Part shown: one piece after another, positions 47,181-55,440 of the stretch
Layout of the letters: each line of letters begins with the position of its first letter
How positions within the stretch are numbered: the stretch's first letter is position 1
NCBI RefSeq assembly: GCF_022867795.2
Contig: NZ_CP107006.1
Location: forward strand, 310,001 to 374,000
Direction: 5' to 3'
Source of the DNA: Chitinophaga horti
GTDB taxonomy: Bacteria > Bacteroidota > Bacteroidia > Chitinophagales > Chitinophagaceae
Length of the DNA stretch: 64,000 nucleotides
Notes under the pieces: generated by a model
Seen by the model: the letters and a program-made list of their open reading frames with translations, nothing else
Told to the model about the DNA's origin: nothing
Databases searched by the model: none
Made by a program: the position numbers and the translations under genes

Positions 47181-47612
47181 TTATTGATTTAAGAGATGGT
47201 ATAAATAGTGGTCGAGCGACAGGGTGCCCGGGCCGAGAATGCCTATCAGTAAGAAACAGATCGTGTACACGTAAGGCACATCGCGTATCGCGATCGGATC
47301 GCGGCGATGTACGATAAAGTAGCCCACTGCGGTTACGCCGATCGTTGGCCACACTGCCAGTCGCACACCGAGTCCGAGTGTCACGAGTGCAGGCACCACA
47401 GTGTCTGCCACCACGGCCATCATTTGATTCAGCTTGGGAGGCAGCCCTAAAGGATTGGGTACCACTTCTTCTTCACCTGTAAATTTTTTGAGACCATGCA
47501 CACGGAACAGCTGTATGGACAGCAGTATGCGAAATACCAGCATGGCCCAGTTATTTACGGTGTTGCCCAGGTCAGTGTGTAGTAGTGTATTCAGTAATTC
47601 CATCATCGTCAT
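47181..47612 (-). CDS. DoxX family membrane protein
   Basis: The 143-aa protein has four predicted membrane helices in the DoxX layout: NNWAMLVFRILLSIQLFRVHGLKKF, a loop with NPLGLPPKLNQ, then ADTVVPALVTLGLGVRLAVWP and YFIVHRR followed by the last helix. DoxX-type proteins are linked with redox or sulfur stress responses. ATG at 47612, 47606 or 47603 are all possible. Tight spacing on both sides marks it as part of the operon. Confidence 0.85.
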   Translation of the reverse strand: MTMMELLNTLLHTDLGNTVNNWAMLVFRILLSIQLFRVHGLKKFTGEEEVVPNPLGLPPKLNQMMAVVADTVVPALVTLGLGVRLAVWPTIGVTAVGYFIVHRRDPIAIRDVPYVYTICFLLIGILGPGTLSLDHYLYHLLNQ

Positions 47613-47624
47613 ATCATTCTCTAT

Positions 47625-49478
47625 TTAAAATGCAAAGCAGGAGCAGCCCAACGCGCCCCAAAAGGCGGTGTAGTTGTTTACGGCGATGTCGCTGTTGCGG
47701 GCTATGTCGTGGTCATGGCCATGCACGTCGCAGCTGCCGGAGCAGATGTGTGCTGTGGCCATTGTATCGGCCTGTTTATTTTTGGGGTTAAAGTAACCTC
47801 CATAAACTTTGGTGGGCGACCAGTCGGGCAGCACAGGAGGTGTTGGCGGTGCGAAGGAAGAAAACTCGCCCTTCGCGTATACGATTCTGCCGCCTACCAC
47901 GGTTAATTCGGATTCAATCAATTTAATGGCTTCGTCCGGCGCGGTAAAATAATCGGTGTCCAATACGGCAAGATCTGCCAGCATGCCGCGTTTGATCATG
48001 CCCTTTTTATCCTGTTCGTTAGAGAACCATGCACTGCCACGCGTATAAAGTTCCAATGCCGTTTCGCGGCTCAGTTTAGTGTTATCGTCGTACAGCTGAA
48101 GGCCTCCGATGGTTTTACCTGCGCTCAGCCAGTACAGCCCAACCCAGGGGTTGTAGCTGGAAACACGGGTGGCATCGGTGCCTGCGCCAACAGGTACGCC
48201 CATTTCCAGCATCTGTTTTACCGGCGGCGTTTTACCACCGGCGTGTTTGCCGTAACGGTCTACAAAATATTCTCCCTGGAAGGCCATACGCGACTGAATA
48301 GCGATACCGCCACCCAGTTTACGCACCCTTTCGATGTTGCGCTGATCGATCGTTTCGGCATGGTCGATGATAAAATGCAAATCGTTGAACGGGATGTCGC
48401 GGTTTACTTTTTCAAACACATTGAGGAAGCGGGTGATGCTTTCGTTGTACGTGGCGTGCAGACGGAAAGGCCACCTGTTCGCGACGAGCAGGCGTACCAC
48501 CTTTTCCAGGTCGGCTTCCATGTTCTCGGGTAAATCAGGCCTTGGCTCCAGGAAATTTTCGAAATCGGCGGCGGAGAATACAAGCATTTCTCCGGCTCCA
48601 TTATGGCGATACATATCATCGCCCTGGTGCAGTTTGACGGATTTTACCCAGCTATCGAAATCTTCCGCTTCGTGTTTCGGCCGTTGTGTGAAAAGGTTGT
48701 ATGCGATACGGACGGTGAGTTCGTTCTTCTCGTGCAGGTCGGCAATGATCTTATAATCATCCGGGTAATTCTGGAACCCACCGCCGGCGTCAATTACACT
48801 GGTGATGCCGAAGCGATTCAGCTCACGCATAAAATGACGGGTGGAATTAAGCTGGTGATCGTAAGGCAGTTTAGGGCCTTTGGCCAACGTTGAGTACAGG
48901 ATCATGGCGTTGGGCGCGGCGAGCAGCAGCCCGGAAGGCTCGCCGTTCGCATCTTTCTCGATCACGCCGCCCGGAGGCGCAGGAGTGTCGCGTGTGTAGC
49001 CGACCGCCTTCAACGCTGCCCGATTCAGCAGCGCCCTGTCGTAGAGATGCATAATGAAAACCGGTGTATCGGGCGCTATCTCGTTTATTTCCGCCAGTGC
49101 AGGCATGCGGCGTTCCGCAAACTGGAAGATCGACCAACCGCCAATAACCCTTACCCATTGCGGCGAAGGAGTACGGTCCACCTGGTGCTTCAGCATACGC
49201 ATTGCATCCGCCAGGGAAGGAACGCCGTCCCACCGTAACTCCAGGTTGTAGTTAAGTCCGCCCCGGATGAGGTGTGTGTGCGAATCATTGATACCCGGAA
49301 TTACACATTTGCGTTTCAGGTCGATCAGTTCCGTTTTTTCGGTGGCCAGCTGCATCACGGTAAAGTCGTCACCCACGGCGACGAACCTGCCGTCTTTAAT
49401 GGCGACGGCCGTGGCGGAACTGTTGTCTTTGTCAACGGTATGAATGCGCCCGTTGTACAGGATCATGTCGGCTTTCAT
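47625..49478 (-). CDS. YtcJ-type amidohydrolase with Cys/His-rich C-terminal tail
   Basis: The 617-aa protein is an amidohydrolase-3 family metal hydrolase. The N-terminal beta-sandwich (MILYNGRIHTVDKD) and the metal motif INDSHTHLIRGG are visible, then DAGGGF, FRLHATYNE, FIIDHAETIDQ and GAGTDATRVSSYNPW, matching the His/Asp ligand order. Beyond the usual end (GRIVYAKGEF) about 75 residues are added. This tail contains CSGSCDVHGHDHD and ends in GCSCFAF, a possible extra metal site. No signal peptide is seen. Substrate is unknown. It is the fourth gene of the seven-gene operon. Confidence 0.85.
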   Translation of the reverse strand: MKADMILYNGRIHTVDKDNSSATAVAIKDGRFVAVGDDFTVMQLATEKTELIDLKRKCVIPGINDSHTHLIRGGLNYNLELRWDGVPSLADAMRMLKHQVDRTPSPQWVRVIGGWSIFQFAERRMPALAEINEIAPDTPVFIMHLYDRALLNRAALKAVGYTRDTPAPPGGVIEKDANGEPSGLLLAAPNAMILYSTLAKGPKLPYDHQLNSTRHFMRELNRFGITSVIDAGGGFQNYPDDYKIIADLHEKNELTVRIAYNLFTQRPKHEAEDFDSWVKSVKLHQGDDMYRHNGAGEMLVFSAADFENFLEPRPDLPENMEADLEKVVRLLVANRWPFRLHATYNESITRFLNVFEKVNRDIPFNDLHFIIDHAETIDQRNIERVRKLGGGIAIQSRMAFQGEYFVDRYGKHAGGKTPPVKQMLEMGVPVGAGTDATRVSSYNPWVGLYWLSAGKTIGGLQLYDDNTKLSRETALELYTRGSAWFSNEQDKKGMIKRGMLADLAVLDTDYFTAPDEAIKLIESELTVVGGRIVYAKGEFSSFAPPTPPVLPDWSPTKVYGGYFNPKNKQADTMATAHICSGSCDVHGHDHDIARNSDIAVNNYTAFWGALGCSCFAF

Positions 49479-49491
49479 TTGACAGTGTAGT

Positions 49492-50190
49492 TTAGTTTTG
49501 ATAAGTGGCGATCACTTCTTTTAAAGCCTCGCCGGAAGGTTTATAGAAAGCAGGGCCGGCCAGCAGCGTCACTTTCGTAAGCGGCTTGTGGTCCGACATC
49601 TTTTTCTCTTTCAGGAATACCTGTGTGCGATAAGCACTGATAGCGCCTTTCAGCACATTGCCAGCTACCAGTTCTGTATTAGATCCCACACCTTCATCTT
49701 TCAGGTCGCTGGCGTGTGTGTAAGACGTAACGCCCAGCCGGAGCGCTTCACGCATCCCGATGCTGCCAATTGTTTCCATGATAGATGCGTCGAATTTGTT
49801 GCGGTCGCCCAAACCTACCAGTAGTAATTTTTTAGCCGGAATCGTTCCCGCCGGTGGTGTGATCAACAAAGTTTCATAAGCATGACCGGTAAACTTGCCA
49901 CTTTTGCGCAGTTCTGTAATGATGCCATGCAAAGCCTCATCCAGGTGAAGCATGCCGTTAAGCGCTGCCGGCAGGGCGGGCGGATTGGTAAGATCATTTT
50001 CCGTGTATTCGAACAGGCAGGCCACCTGCAGGGGCGTGGCCTGGGCGGAAGGGCTCATCACCTTGGCTTCCACTTCAATTCCATCAACTTTACCAATGAT
50101 GGTGGACGTGCCAACAGCAGGCAAATTTTGTGTTTGAGCGAAGAGGCTTGTGGCCGAGAATAACAGGGTGAATAAAAAAGCTTTTCTCAT
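49492..50190 (-). CDS. Secreted stand-alone M17 peptidase N-terminal domain
   Basis: The 232-aa product has a signal peptide (cleavage near LFAQT) and then matches only the N-terminal, macro-like domain of leucyl aminopeptidases: VACLFEYTENDL, TELRKSGKFTGHAYETLLITPPAGTIPAKKLLLVGLGDRN and the later helices. The catalytic M17 domain, with its Lys, Asp and Glu metal ligands, is absent. Family length is about 500 aa, so this is a half protein. Because the frame is intact and it has its own signal peptide, it is a stable gene form rather than a broken one. Ligand binding (not proteolysis) is the likely role. Confidence 0.8.
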   Translation of the reverse strand: MRKAFLFTLLFSATSLFAQTQNLPAVGTSTIIGKVDGIEVEAKVMSPSAQATPLQVACLFEYTENDLTNPPALPAALNGMLHLDEALHGIITELRKSGKFTGHAYETLLITPPAGTIPAKKLLLVGLGDRNKFDASIMETIGSIGMREALRLGVTSYTHASDLKDEGVGSNTELVAGNVLKGAISAYRTQVFLKEKKMSDHKPLTKVTLLAGPAFYKPSGEALKEVIATYQN

Positions 50191-50205
50191 AAACCAGCGT
50201 TTAGG

Positions 50206-51570
50206 TCAGAATTTGAAAGTGAGTTGCGTGTTAAAGAAAAAAGAGTTTGCAGGTGTTGTAACAATGGAGTGGATGAAGGCGCCCGTCTGAAAGTATTGTG
50301 CGCCGCAACTGAATTTTATGAAAGGCGAAAAAACATAATCACCGCTAAGCAAATAAGCCGCACCGATGTAGCGCCCCGAAGCATCCGAGCCAGCCGTGTT
50401 AAAGTTCCCGCTGGGCCGGTAAATTCCATCGTTCAGTGAATACCGCCAGTTGAATACCACATCTGCCTGTACCGAAAGTTTATCCGACGGCGTTAGTCCC
50501 AGGTAAGGGTGTATATCGATCAGGTTTGCGGGGCCAACACGCGGATTGAAGCCGAAGTAACCTCCTTTCGGAAACAACGGATTGAACGTTTGCAGTTTAT
50601 TATCACCGGCTTTTTTATCGCCGGATATGTAATCGTTACGTAGGTTCAGCGAGGGCTTCCAGGGTAGTTGCCCGAACGTATGCCCGATGTCGATGGCGAG
50701 CGTCCAGGCGCTGATGTCGCCTGTGCCGAACCGGCCGAACTGGTAGGCTGCTTCTATATTGTAAACGAACCCACCACCATATTTCCAGTAACGTGTGGCG
50801 ATAGTATGGCGGTCTTCCCGACCCGTGCCTTCTTCGAAGATCGCTTCGTCGCGGTGCGTGCCCAGGTAGTAAAAGTCGAAGTTGCCGCTTGCAGGCACCG
50901 CCAGCCAGGCATAAGCGCCCCAGAGGTTTGCTTCGCGGGACGGCTTATTATCGAACACGCCGGGATGAATGTCGTCGTTCATCATCACAAACCCATCCAC
51001 CCCAAACCATTCGCTTTTATAAATGATTTTGCCACCGGTGAAGTATTTGCGGGCGTTGGTGCCTTCGCGAACGGAGATCAGTCTGCCTGTGCCGTAATCC
51101 AGCTCCTGCCGGCCGAGGCGTAAGGTGAGTTTATCCGTCAGGCTTACATCTGCAAAAAGGTTTTGGATGGCGAGTTTGTCTTCATTCAACGGTCCTGGCT
51201 CGAACTGGCCGCCCAACTGAAAAGCGCTGGCCAGCTGCGCGAATACCCGCACCGATTTGCCCAGGTGCAGGTCGGCATGCAGCAGGTAACGATGCAGCGT
51301 GTATTGGTCGGTCCCTTGTCCGTTTTTTGTCCAGTCTTCATTTTTCGTAAGCACATATTCGTACCGCGCCTCACCGCCAAACGATGCATACAACGAAGCC
51401 GCATCCCCCAGGGGAAGATATTTCACCTGCTGATACCGGCTGCGGGCCGTATCGGTGGACAGGTAATTATAATCTTCGTTGAATCGCATCAGCTTAAATT
51501 GTTGGGCGTATAATGATTGTTGCACCAGGCAGGCCAGCGCAACAATCATGTAAGTGAATAGTTGCTTCAT
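50206..51570 (-). CDS. Alginate-export (AlgE)-like outer membrane porin
   Basis: The 454-aa product has a signal peptide (cleavage near YAQQF) and a beta-barrel with the AlgE-type pattern: GGEARYEYVLTKNEDW, QYTLHRYLLHADLHLGKSVRVFAQL, LRLGRQELDYGTGRLISVREG and a terminal aromatic strand TQLTFKF. The family usually forms an 18-strand barrel. It starts one base from the end of the YcaC-like gene. Substrate is unknown. It gives the operon its outer-membrane route. Confidence 0.85.
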   Translation of the reverse strand: MKQLFTYMIVALACLVQQSLYAQQFKLMRFNEDYNYLSTDTARSRYQQVKYLPLGDAASLYASFGGEARYEYVLTKNEDWTKNGQGTDQYTLHRYLLHADLHLGKSVRVFAQLASAFQLGGQFEPGPLNEDKLAIQNLFADVSLTDKLTLRLGRQELDYGTGRLISVREGTNARKYFTGGKIIYKSEWFGVDGFVMMNDDIHPGVFDNKPSREANLWGAYAWLAVPASGNFDFYYLGTHRDEAIFEEGTGREDRHTIATRYWKYGGGFVYNIEAAYQFGRFGTGDISAWTLAIDIGHTFGQLPWKPSLNLRNDYISGDKKAGDNKLQTFNPLFPKGGYFGFNPRVGPANLIDIHPYLGLTPSDKLSVQADVVFNWRYSLNDGIYRPSGNFNTAGSDASGRYIGAAYLLSGDYVFSPFIKFSCGAQYFQTGAFIHSIVTTPANSFFFNTQLTFKF

Positions 51571-52203
51571 TTAGTGCGCCAGCATGTTGTGGGCATACTG
51601 AATGCCGATGCCGTAAGCACCACCGAAACGTTTTACCAGCGAAGTAACTGCACCATACGTTTCCTGGCGTGCCCAGTCGCGCTGCAGTTCCAGCAAGTAT
51701 TGGATAGAAGTGATTGGCTGTGCGCCAGCTTGCACCATACGGTCAACCGAACGGTTATGCGCTTCGTCGCTCACATCGCCACAGGCATCAGTAATGATAT
51801 ATACCTCGTAACCTTCTGCCAGTGCGCATAATGCCGGACCAACAATGCATACACTCGTCCACAGGCCTGCCAACACCAGCTTCTTTTTACCAGTGCCGGT
51901 AATGGCTTCATACGCCGCTTTGTCTTCCCAGGTATTCATGGTAGTGCGATCGATATAACCGGAAGTTGCCTGCGGATATACCTCTTCGATTTCCGGGAAC
52001 ACCGGGCCTGCGAAGGATTTTTCTGCTACGGTGGTAACGATCGTAGGTACGTTAAAGATTTTGGAAGCGCCGGAGATGACCGCCGTATTAGCGCGCAGTA
52101 TCGCGATATCGATATTGGCTACCGCAAAGGCCATCTGGCTTTCGAAGTCGATCATTACAAGCGTGTGGTTAGAAGGATCCAGCAGTCTAGATGAAATTGT
52201 CAT
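51571..52203 (-). CDS. Isochorismatase-like (YcaC-type) hydrolase
   Basis: The 210-aa product is a cysteine hydrolase of the isochorismatase superfamily. Visible are the catalytic Asp in TLVMIDFESQM and the nucleophile Cys in LVLAGLWTSVCIVGPALCALAEGY. The C-terminal region (DACGDVSDEAHNRSVDRMVQAGAQPITSIQYLLELQRDW) is close to YcaC. A Lys equivalent (VAEKSFAGP) is present. ATG 52203 is set by the fold; the longer in-frame ORF upstream is not plausible. It is the first gene of the seven-gene minus operon. Confidence 0.88.
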   Translation of the reverse strand: MTISSRLLDPSNHTLVMIDFESQMAFAVANIDIAILRANTAVISGASKIFNVPTIVTTVAEKSFAGPVFPEIEEVYPQATSGYIDRTTMNTWEDKAAYEAITGTGKKKLVLAGLWTSVCIVGPALCALAEGYEVYIITDACGDVSDEAHNRSVDRMVQAGAQPITSIQYLLELQRDWARQETYGAVTSLVKRFGGAYGIGIQYAHNMLAH

Positions 52204-52520
52204 GATGTTTAATGCTTTTAATTTTTGGTAATACAAGGCCTGGCGCTGGTTACAGCGCGTGTGGCTTTGAAGGAAATGATGTAATTGGGACCGTGGTGTA
52301 AAAGTAGATCGGAAGCGGACGTGGTACAATGGATAAATGATAGCAATGGTTATACATTTTGAATAAATTAGCCGGCATGTTGTGTTTTTTCTTACTAACT
52401 TGGCGCAGGAAACCATGATCCCGAGGTTTGCTAAGCGTAGGGGCGGCCGGAAACCCGCCGGATTCCGCCTCTCATACAGATTGCATCAAAAATTCCAATA
52501 ATTGAATTAAATTGTTGCCG

Positions 52521-53006
52521 ATGGAAAAATTTACCGGAGAAACGTTACAGGACCCAGTATTGGGCAATTTGGAGCTGTATAGCGGCCCAGAAGATATTTA
52601 TCTGTGGAAAGGCAGAACGGACGGAAAAGTGCCGGTGAACATCATGCTGGAAGGCAGCAGCGATCTGTCGGTGATCAACATGGACCATTGCCGTAGTATT
52701 GTTGGTAATGAAGATAAGTGGCTGGATAACGGCATCCTGTTTTTGCAGGCGCAGCTGAAAGCCGATCCCGCATTTTTTGGTCTGGATGCAGAAGCCGGTG
52801 AAGAACTGGTGGCGATGACCCCCGATCAATTCCCTGTATACTCACCCACCTTTATATTTTATCCTGGTGAAGAATGGTTACTCCATTTTTCTGAAGGCGA
52901 CTTACCGATTTGCGAACCTTACGGTGTATCCGTTTTGTTCAATGGGGAAACGCCTGTATCGGTTGACGATCTTTCCGAAGGAGAGATGTACGACGACGAG
53001 GAATAA
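52521..53006 (+). CDS. Acidic hypothetical protein (161 aa)
   Basis: I do not recognise the family. The ATG at 52521 follows an in-frame TTG. The soluble, acidic product (MEKFTGETLQDPVLGNLELY...) alternates short beta strands and ends in an Asp/Glu-rich tail. It resembles immunity-type or DUF2004/DUF2262-like proteins in composition and strand pattern only. It is divergent from the seven-gene operon and is the last host gene before tRNA-Gln(CTG). Confidence 0.65.
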   Translation: MEKFTGETLQDPVLGNLELYSGPEDIYLWKGRTDGKVPVNIMLEGSSDLSVINMDHCRSIVGNEDKWLDNGILFLQAQLKADPAFFGLDAEAGEELVAMTPDQFPVYSPTFIFYPGEEWLLHFSEGDLPICEPYGVSVLFNGETPVSVDDLSEGEMYDDEE

Positions 53007-53020
53007 TTTTCCTGCTGAAT

Positions 53021-53050
53021 TTTGTAATTCCAAAAGCATCCGTATATTTG
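53021..53050 (+). promoter_or_regulatory. Promoter pointing toward tRNA-Gln(CTG)
   Basis: TTTG (53021-53024), an 18-nt spacer and TATATTTG (53043-53050). The transcript would cross about 170 nt with small hairpins (GCTTG-TAATG-CAAGC and CTGCT-AAC-AGCAG) and then the tRNA. A small RNA cannot be excluded. Confidence 0.6.
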
Positions 53051-53157
53051 CACCCCGGTTTTGCGGAGCGGTGGCTTGTAATGCAAGCTGCTAGCGGATC
53101 GGCTGCTAACAGCAGAGGTGCTGAGAAACAGGAAGGCTTAAAAAACTGCTGTTTTTA

Positions 53158-53190
53158 TTTGGACTAAATACACTTGATTTAGTAACTTTG
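53158..53190 (+). promoter_or_regulatory. Proximal promoter of tRNA-Gln(CTG)
   Basis: TTTG (53158-53161), a 21-nt spacer and TAACTTTG (53183-53190), 39 nt before the tRNA. Confidence 0.6.
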
Positions 53191-53229
53191 TACCTCGAAG
53201 GAAGCGGAAACGCAAGTCCGGAGAGAGAT

Positions 53230-53300
53230 TGCCCGATAGTATAATGGTAGTACCGCAGATTCTGGTTCTGCTTGTCTTGGTTCGAATCCAGGTCGGGTAA
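53230..53300 (+). tRNA. tRNA-Gln (CTG anticodon), island integration site
   Basis: The acceptor stem TGCCCGA (53230-53236) pairs with TCGGGTA (53293-53299) with one G-T pair, with discriminator A. The anticodon arm is GCAGA-TTCTGGT-TCTGC (anticodon CTG), and the T-arm has GGTTCGAATCC. Its 3' end recurs in decayed form at about 53747 and 60627, so it served as an attachment site. Confidence 0.95.
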
Positions 53301-53430
53301 CTTTTTAGAAACAGAACCAAATTTTGTTTCTGCAGAATGACTGGAAATCCGCTACAGGTCTCACTTGTAGCGGATTTTGTCTTTTCAGGGTAGTCCCCTG
53401 ATCTACCCCCAAAAACAGCCTTTAGAGCCA
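53288..53430 (+). repeat. Attachment-type block, copy 1
   Basis: It contains the tRNA 3' end CCAGGTCGGGTAAC, then GAAACAGAACCAAATTTTG and the hairpin around GCTACA/TGTAGC (the tRNA terminator). Homology to copy 3 continues to about 53746, including CCCGTTGATACCCGCTGA and GTGATGCACCTGCATCCCGC. This matches the untranslated region upstream of the intact integrase (about 60840-61060). Confidence 0.75.
53345..53382 (+). terminator. Terminator of tRNA-Gln(CTG)
   Basis: AAATCCGCTACA (53345-53356) pairs perfectly with TGTAGCGGATTT (53366-53377), followed by TTGTCTTTT. Decayed versions exist at 53815-53840 and 60686-60721. Confidence 0.85.
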
Positions 53431-53746
53431 TTGGTTTTACGCTTTTATTTACGGTTTTATCTACGGGATATTTCGGCATTGGCCGCCGTGTAACCAGGCT
53501 GTCAATCATTATGTAGTTGATTGATCCTTCCCCCGTTGATACCCGCTGAGACGTGTTTGGCCGCACCTGCTCTCCCGTTCCTGTACCCTTACTTTTTACG
53601 CCAGATTGCCCTCTATTTATTTACGGTTTTATTTACGGGAAGCCCTTGCCGGCATCCGCCTGATTTAAGGGACTACCTGTTTTAAGCCCTTTTACTTTGC
53701 TACTTTTGTGATGCACCTGCATCCCGCGCCTGGCCTCTATTCCTTA

Positions 53747-53884
53747 CCCAAGCGGGCAACTTTATAGTAAACAGTACTAAATTTTATTCTGTTGAATCGC
53801 TCAAAATCTACTACAGTACTCGCTTGTAGCGGATTTTGTCTTTTCAAGGGTACTACCTTAAAATACCCTCCAAAAAGCCCCTTG
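53747..53884 (+). repeat. Attachment-type block, copy 2
   Basis: CCCAAGCGGGCAACTTTATA, then AAACAGTACTAAATTTTATT, GTTGAATCGCTCAAAATC and TTGTAGCGGATTTTGTCTTTT-type sequence. It diverges most from the tRNA. The 310-bp stretch 53885-54194 to its right shows no gene I can support; it is AT-rich and may hold the promoter of the operon that follows. Confidence 0.7.
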
Positions 53885-54194
53885 GGGCAACCTTCAGCCT
53901 AACAATTATACAGCTGCACGAATCCCGTTGACCTTACGGCTGTATTCTAATGGTCTTTAAATAGGTTTGGCGCGAAAGCTGAATGTTGCTATGAAGTCTT
54001 GGAGACATTGCGGCTTGTTTGCTTTGCAGGTTGAAAAGTCAGGTCTTATACGCAAAAAGCAAACTTAAATACGCAACTTTATAAAGTTATGATGCTCAGT
54101 CAGATAAAAATAGAATATAATAGGTTGATTATCATTTTATTATAATAATTGTAACCTAAAAGCATAATTAATATAGACGAACAATATACATCAA

Positions 54195-54815
54195 GTGAAG
54201 TACCAAGAAATCATATCACAATTTCAGCAAGATCTACATGGAGGGTTGGCATTGCTTTATCAAGAGTATGGCGGGCAACTTTATAGTTATGCCTGCCACC
54301 GCTGGCAACTCAGCGAGGATGATAGCTATGAGGCGCTCTATAAGACCTTGGAGACAGTAGGGCGTGTCATCACACGTTACGAATTCATGTCGCAAGCCCA
54401 TTTCCTAAACTGGTTATTCAAAATACATAAGAATAATATTTTAGGAATATTTCGCGCCAGAAAGAACAAGGAGTTGCCAATGGTTGGTTTGCAGGACTGG
54501 ATGACTGAATCAATTGAGGATGAGGATGATTTTTCTGTAGAAGCATTTTCAGATGTAATCGAAAAGATTGCTGCCATCCCTGCGAATGATGGTGGTACGC
54601 AGCGCAGCCAGTTAATGTTTGCAATGCAAAAAGCATTGCTACTGCTCTCCGATATCGAGCGAGAATTGCTCATGCTTAGAATGAATAACTATAGTTACGA
54701 TGAAATAGCGAAGATGATAGGGACCGAGAACAATCAATTGAAAGTAAAATTCAACCGCGCCAAAGCCAAAGTAAAAAAGAAAACATTAGAAATTCTTAAA
54801 GATACTCTATTATGA
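54195..54815 (+). CDS. Sigma-70 family (ECF-like) sigma factor in the Argonaute operon
   Basis: The 206-aa product (GTG start at 54195) shows sigma region 2 (ALLYQEYGGQLYSYACHRWQ, then EALYKTLETVGRVI) and region 4 (LLLLSDIERELLMLRMNNYS, YDEIAKMIGTENNQLKVKFNR) with the EIA helix-turn-helix, and a basic C-terminal helix. The linker between regions (residues 95-140) is acidic and longer than usual. The stop overlaps the next ATG (ATGA). It could be a regulator of the operon, with gene 2 as partner, or a part of the effector that contacts RNA polymerase. The first gene in a defence operon being a sigma factor is unusual. Confidence 0.8.
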   Translation: MKYQEIISQFQQDLHGGLALLYQEYGGQLYSYACHRWQLSEDDSYEALYKTLETVGRVITRYEFMSQAHFLNWLFKIHKNNILGIFRARKNKELPMVGLQDWMTESIEDEDDFSVEAFSDVIEKIAAIPANDGGTQRSQLMFAMQKALLLLSDIERELLMLRMNNYSYDEIAKMIGTENNQLKVKFNRAKAKVKKKTLEILKDTLL

Positions 54816-55420
54816 AGGAGATCAAACATACTACACCGTTTCACAATTTGTTAACGGGACTTGTTATACAGGATAACCAGACTGGCCAGCTAGGGACCGA
54901 TTTGGAGAAAGAGGCCGCAATCGTTTTTTCAGAGGCTGCCTCTGTCTCTCTTTCTCCTGATAAGGCCGCACTTTTACTTAAATCTCTGGCCCAGGTTTTA
55001 TCACAAGACACGCTGGGATCTTTAGTCGCGCAAGCGCTGACTACCAGCACCGCCCATACAGGCGAGTTACAGCATGTCACTGGGTTAACGCCATCATTGC
55101 TGGAAGCTATTCAGGCTGATATGATATTTACCAATAGCGTACCAGTTAAATCATTGGTGAAACTACTCAAGCTCTTACAGATTCCCCTAGAAAGGGCGAC
55201 AGCGGCTATTGCCGCTACTTTTGAGAAGTTGCAAACTGAAAGTCGGATGTTTATTTCTATGCCTGCAGCCATACAGCCAGCTTTCAAAAAGGGAATAACG
55301 CCAGTGCTGAACCAAAGTGATTTCAAACATCTTAAGCCTGATGAAAGCTATCTATATCAAAATAAAGAAGCGCTCGATAAATATACTCAAAGGCTTAGCG
55401 AACTCTACCAACAAGTGTAA
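54812..55420 (+). CDS. Unknown helical protein, translationally coupled to the sigma gene
   Basis: I do not recognise the family. The 202-aa product overlaps the sigma stop by 4 bp. It is helical throughout, with an Ala/Leu-rich N-terminal half (EKEAAIVFSEAASVSLSPDK, SLAQVLSQDTLGSLVAQAL). A segment resembling a short helix-turn-helix unit follows (VTGLTPSLLEAIQADMI, then VPVKSLVKLLKLLQIPLERA). No membrane segment or Cys-zinc motif is present, so it is not a classical anti-sigma factor. Coupling to sigma suggests a direct partner, either a sigma antagonist or a DNA-binding adaptor. Confidence 0.7.
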   Translation: MKEIKHTTPFHNLLTGLVIQDNQTGQLGTDLEKEAAIVFSEAASVSLSPDKAALLLKSLAQVLSQDTLGSLVAQALTTSTAHTGELQHVTGLTPSLLEAIQADMIFTNSVPVKSLVKLLKLLQIPLERATAAIAATFEKLQTESRMFISMPAAIQPAFKKGITPVLNQSDFKHLKPDESYLYQNKEALDKYTQRLSELYQQV

Positions 55421-55440
55421 ATTTTAAATGATTTAGTAAA

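Noticed and set aside
53138..53566. Minus-strand 142-aa ORF across tRNA-Gln(CTG)
   Set aside because: It runs antisense through the tRNA and attachment block, an accidental frame.
54195..54815. dCas12f-sigma type RNA-guided transcription system
   Set aside because: No Cas12/TnpB protein or guide array is present; only the sigma analogy remains.
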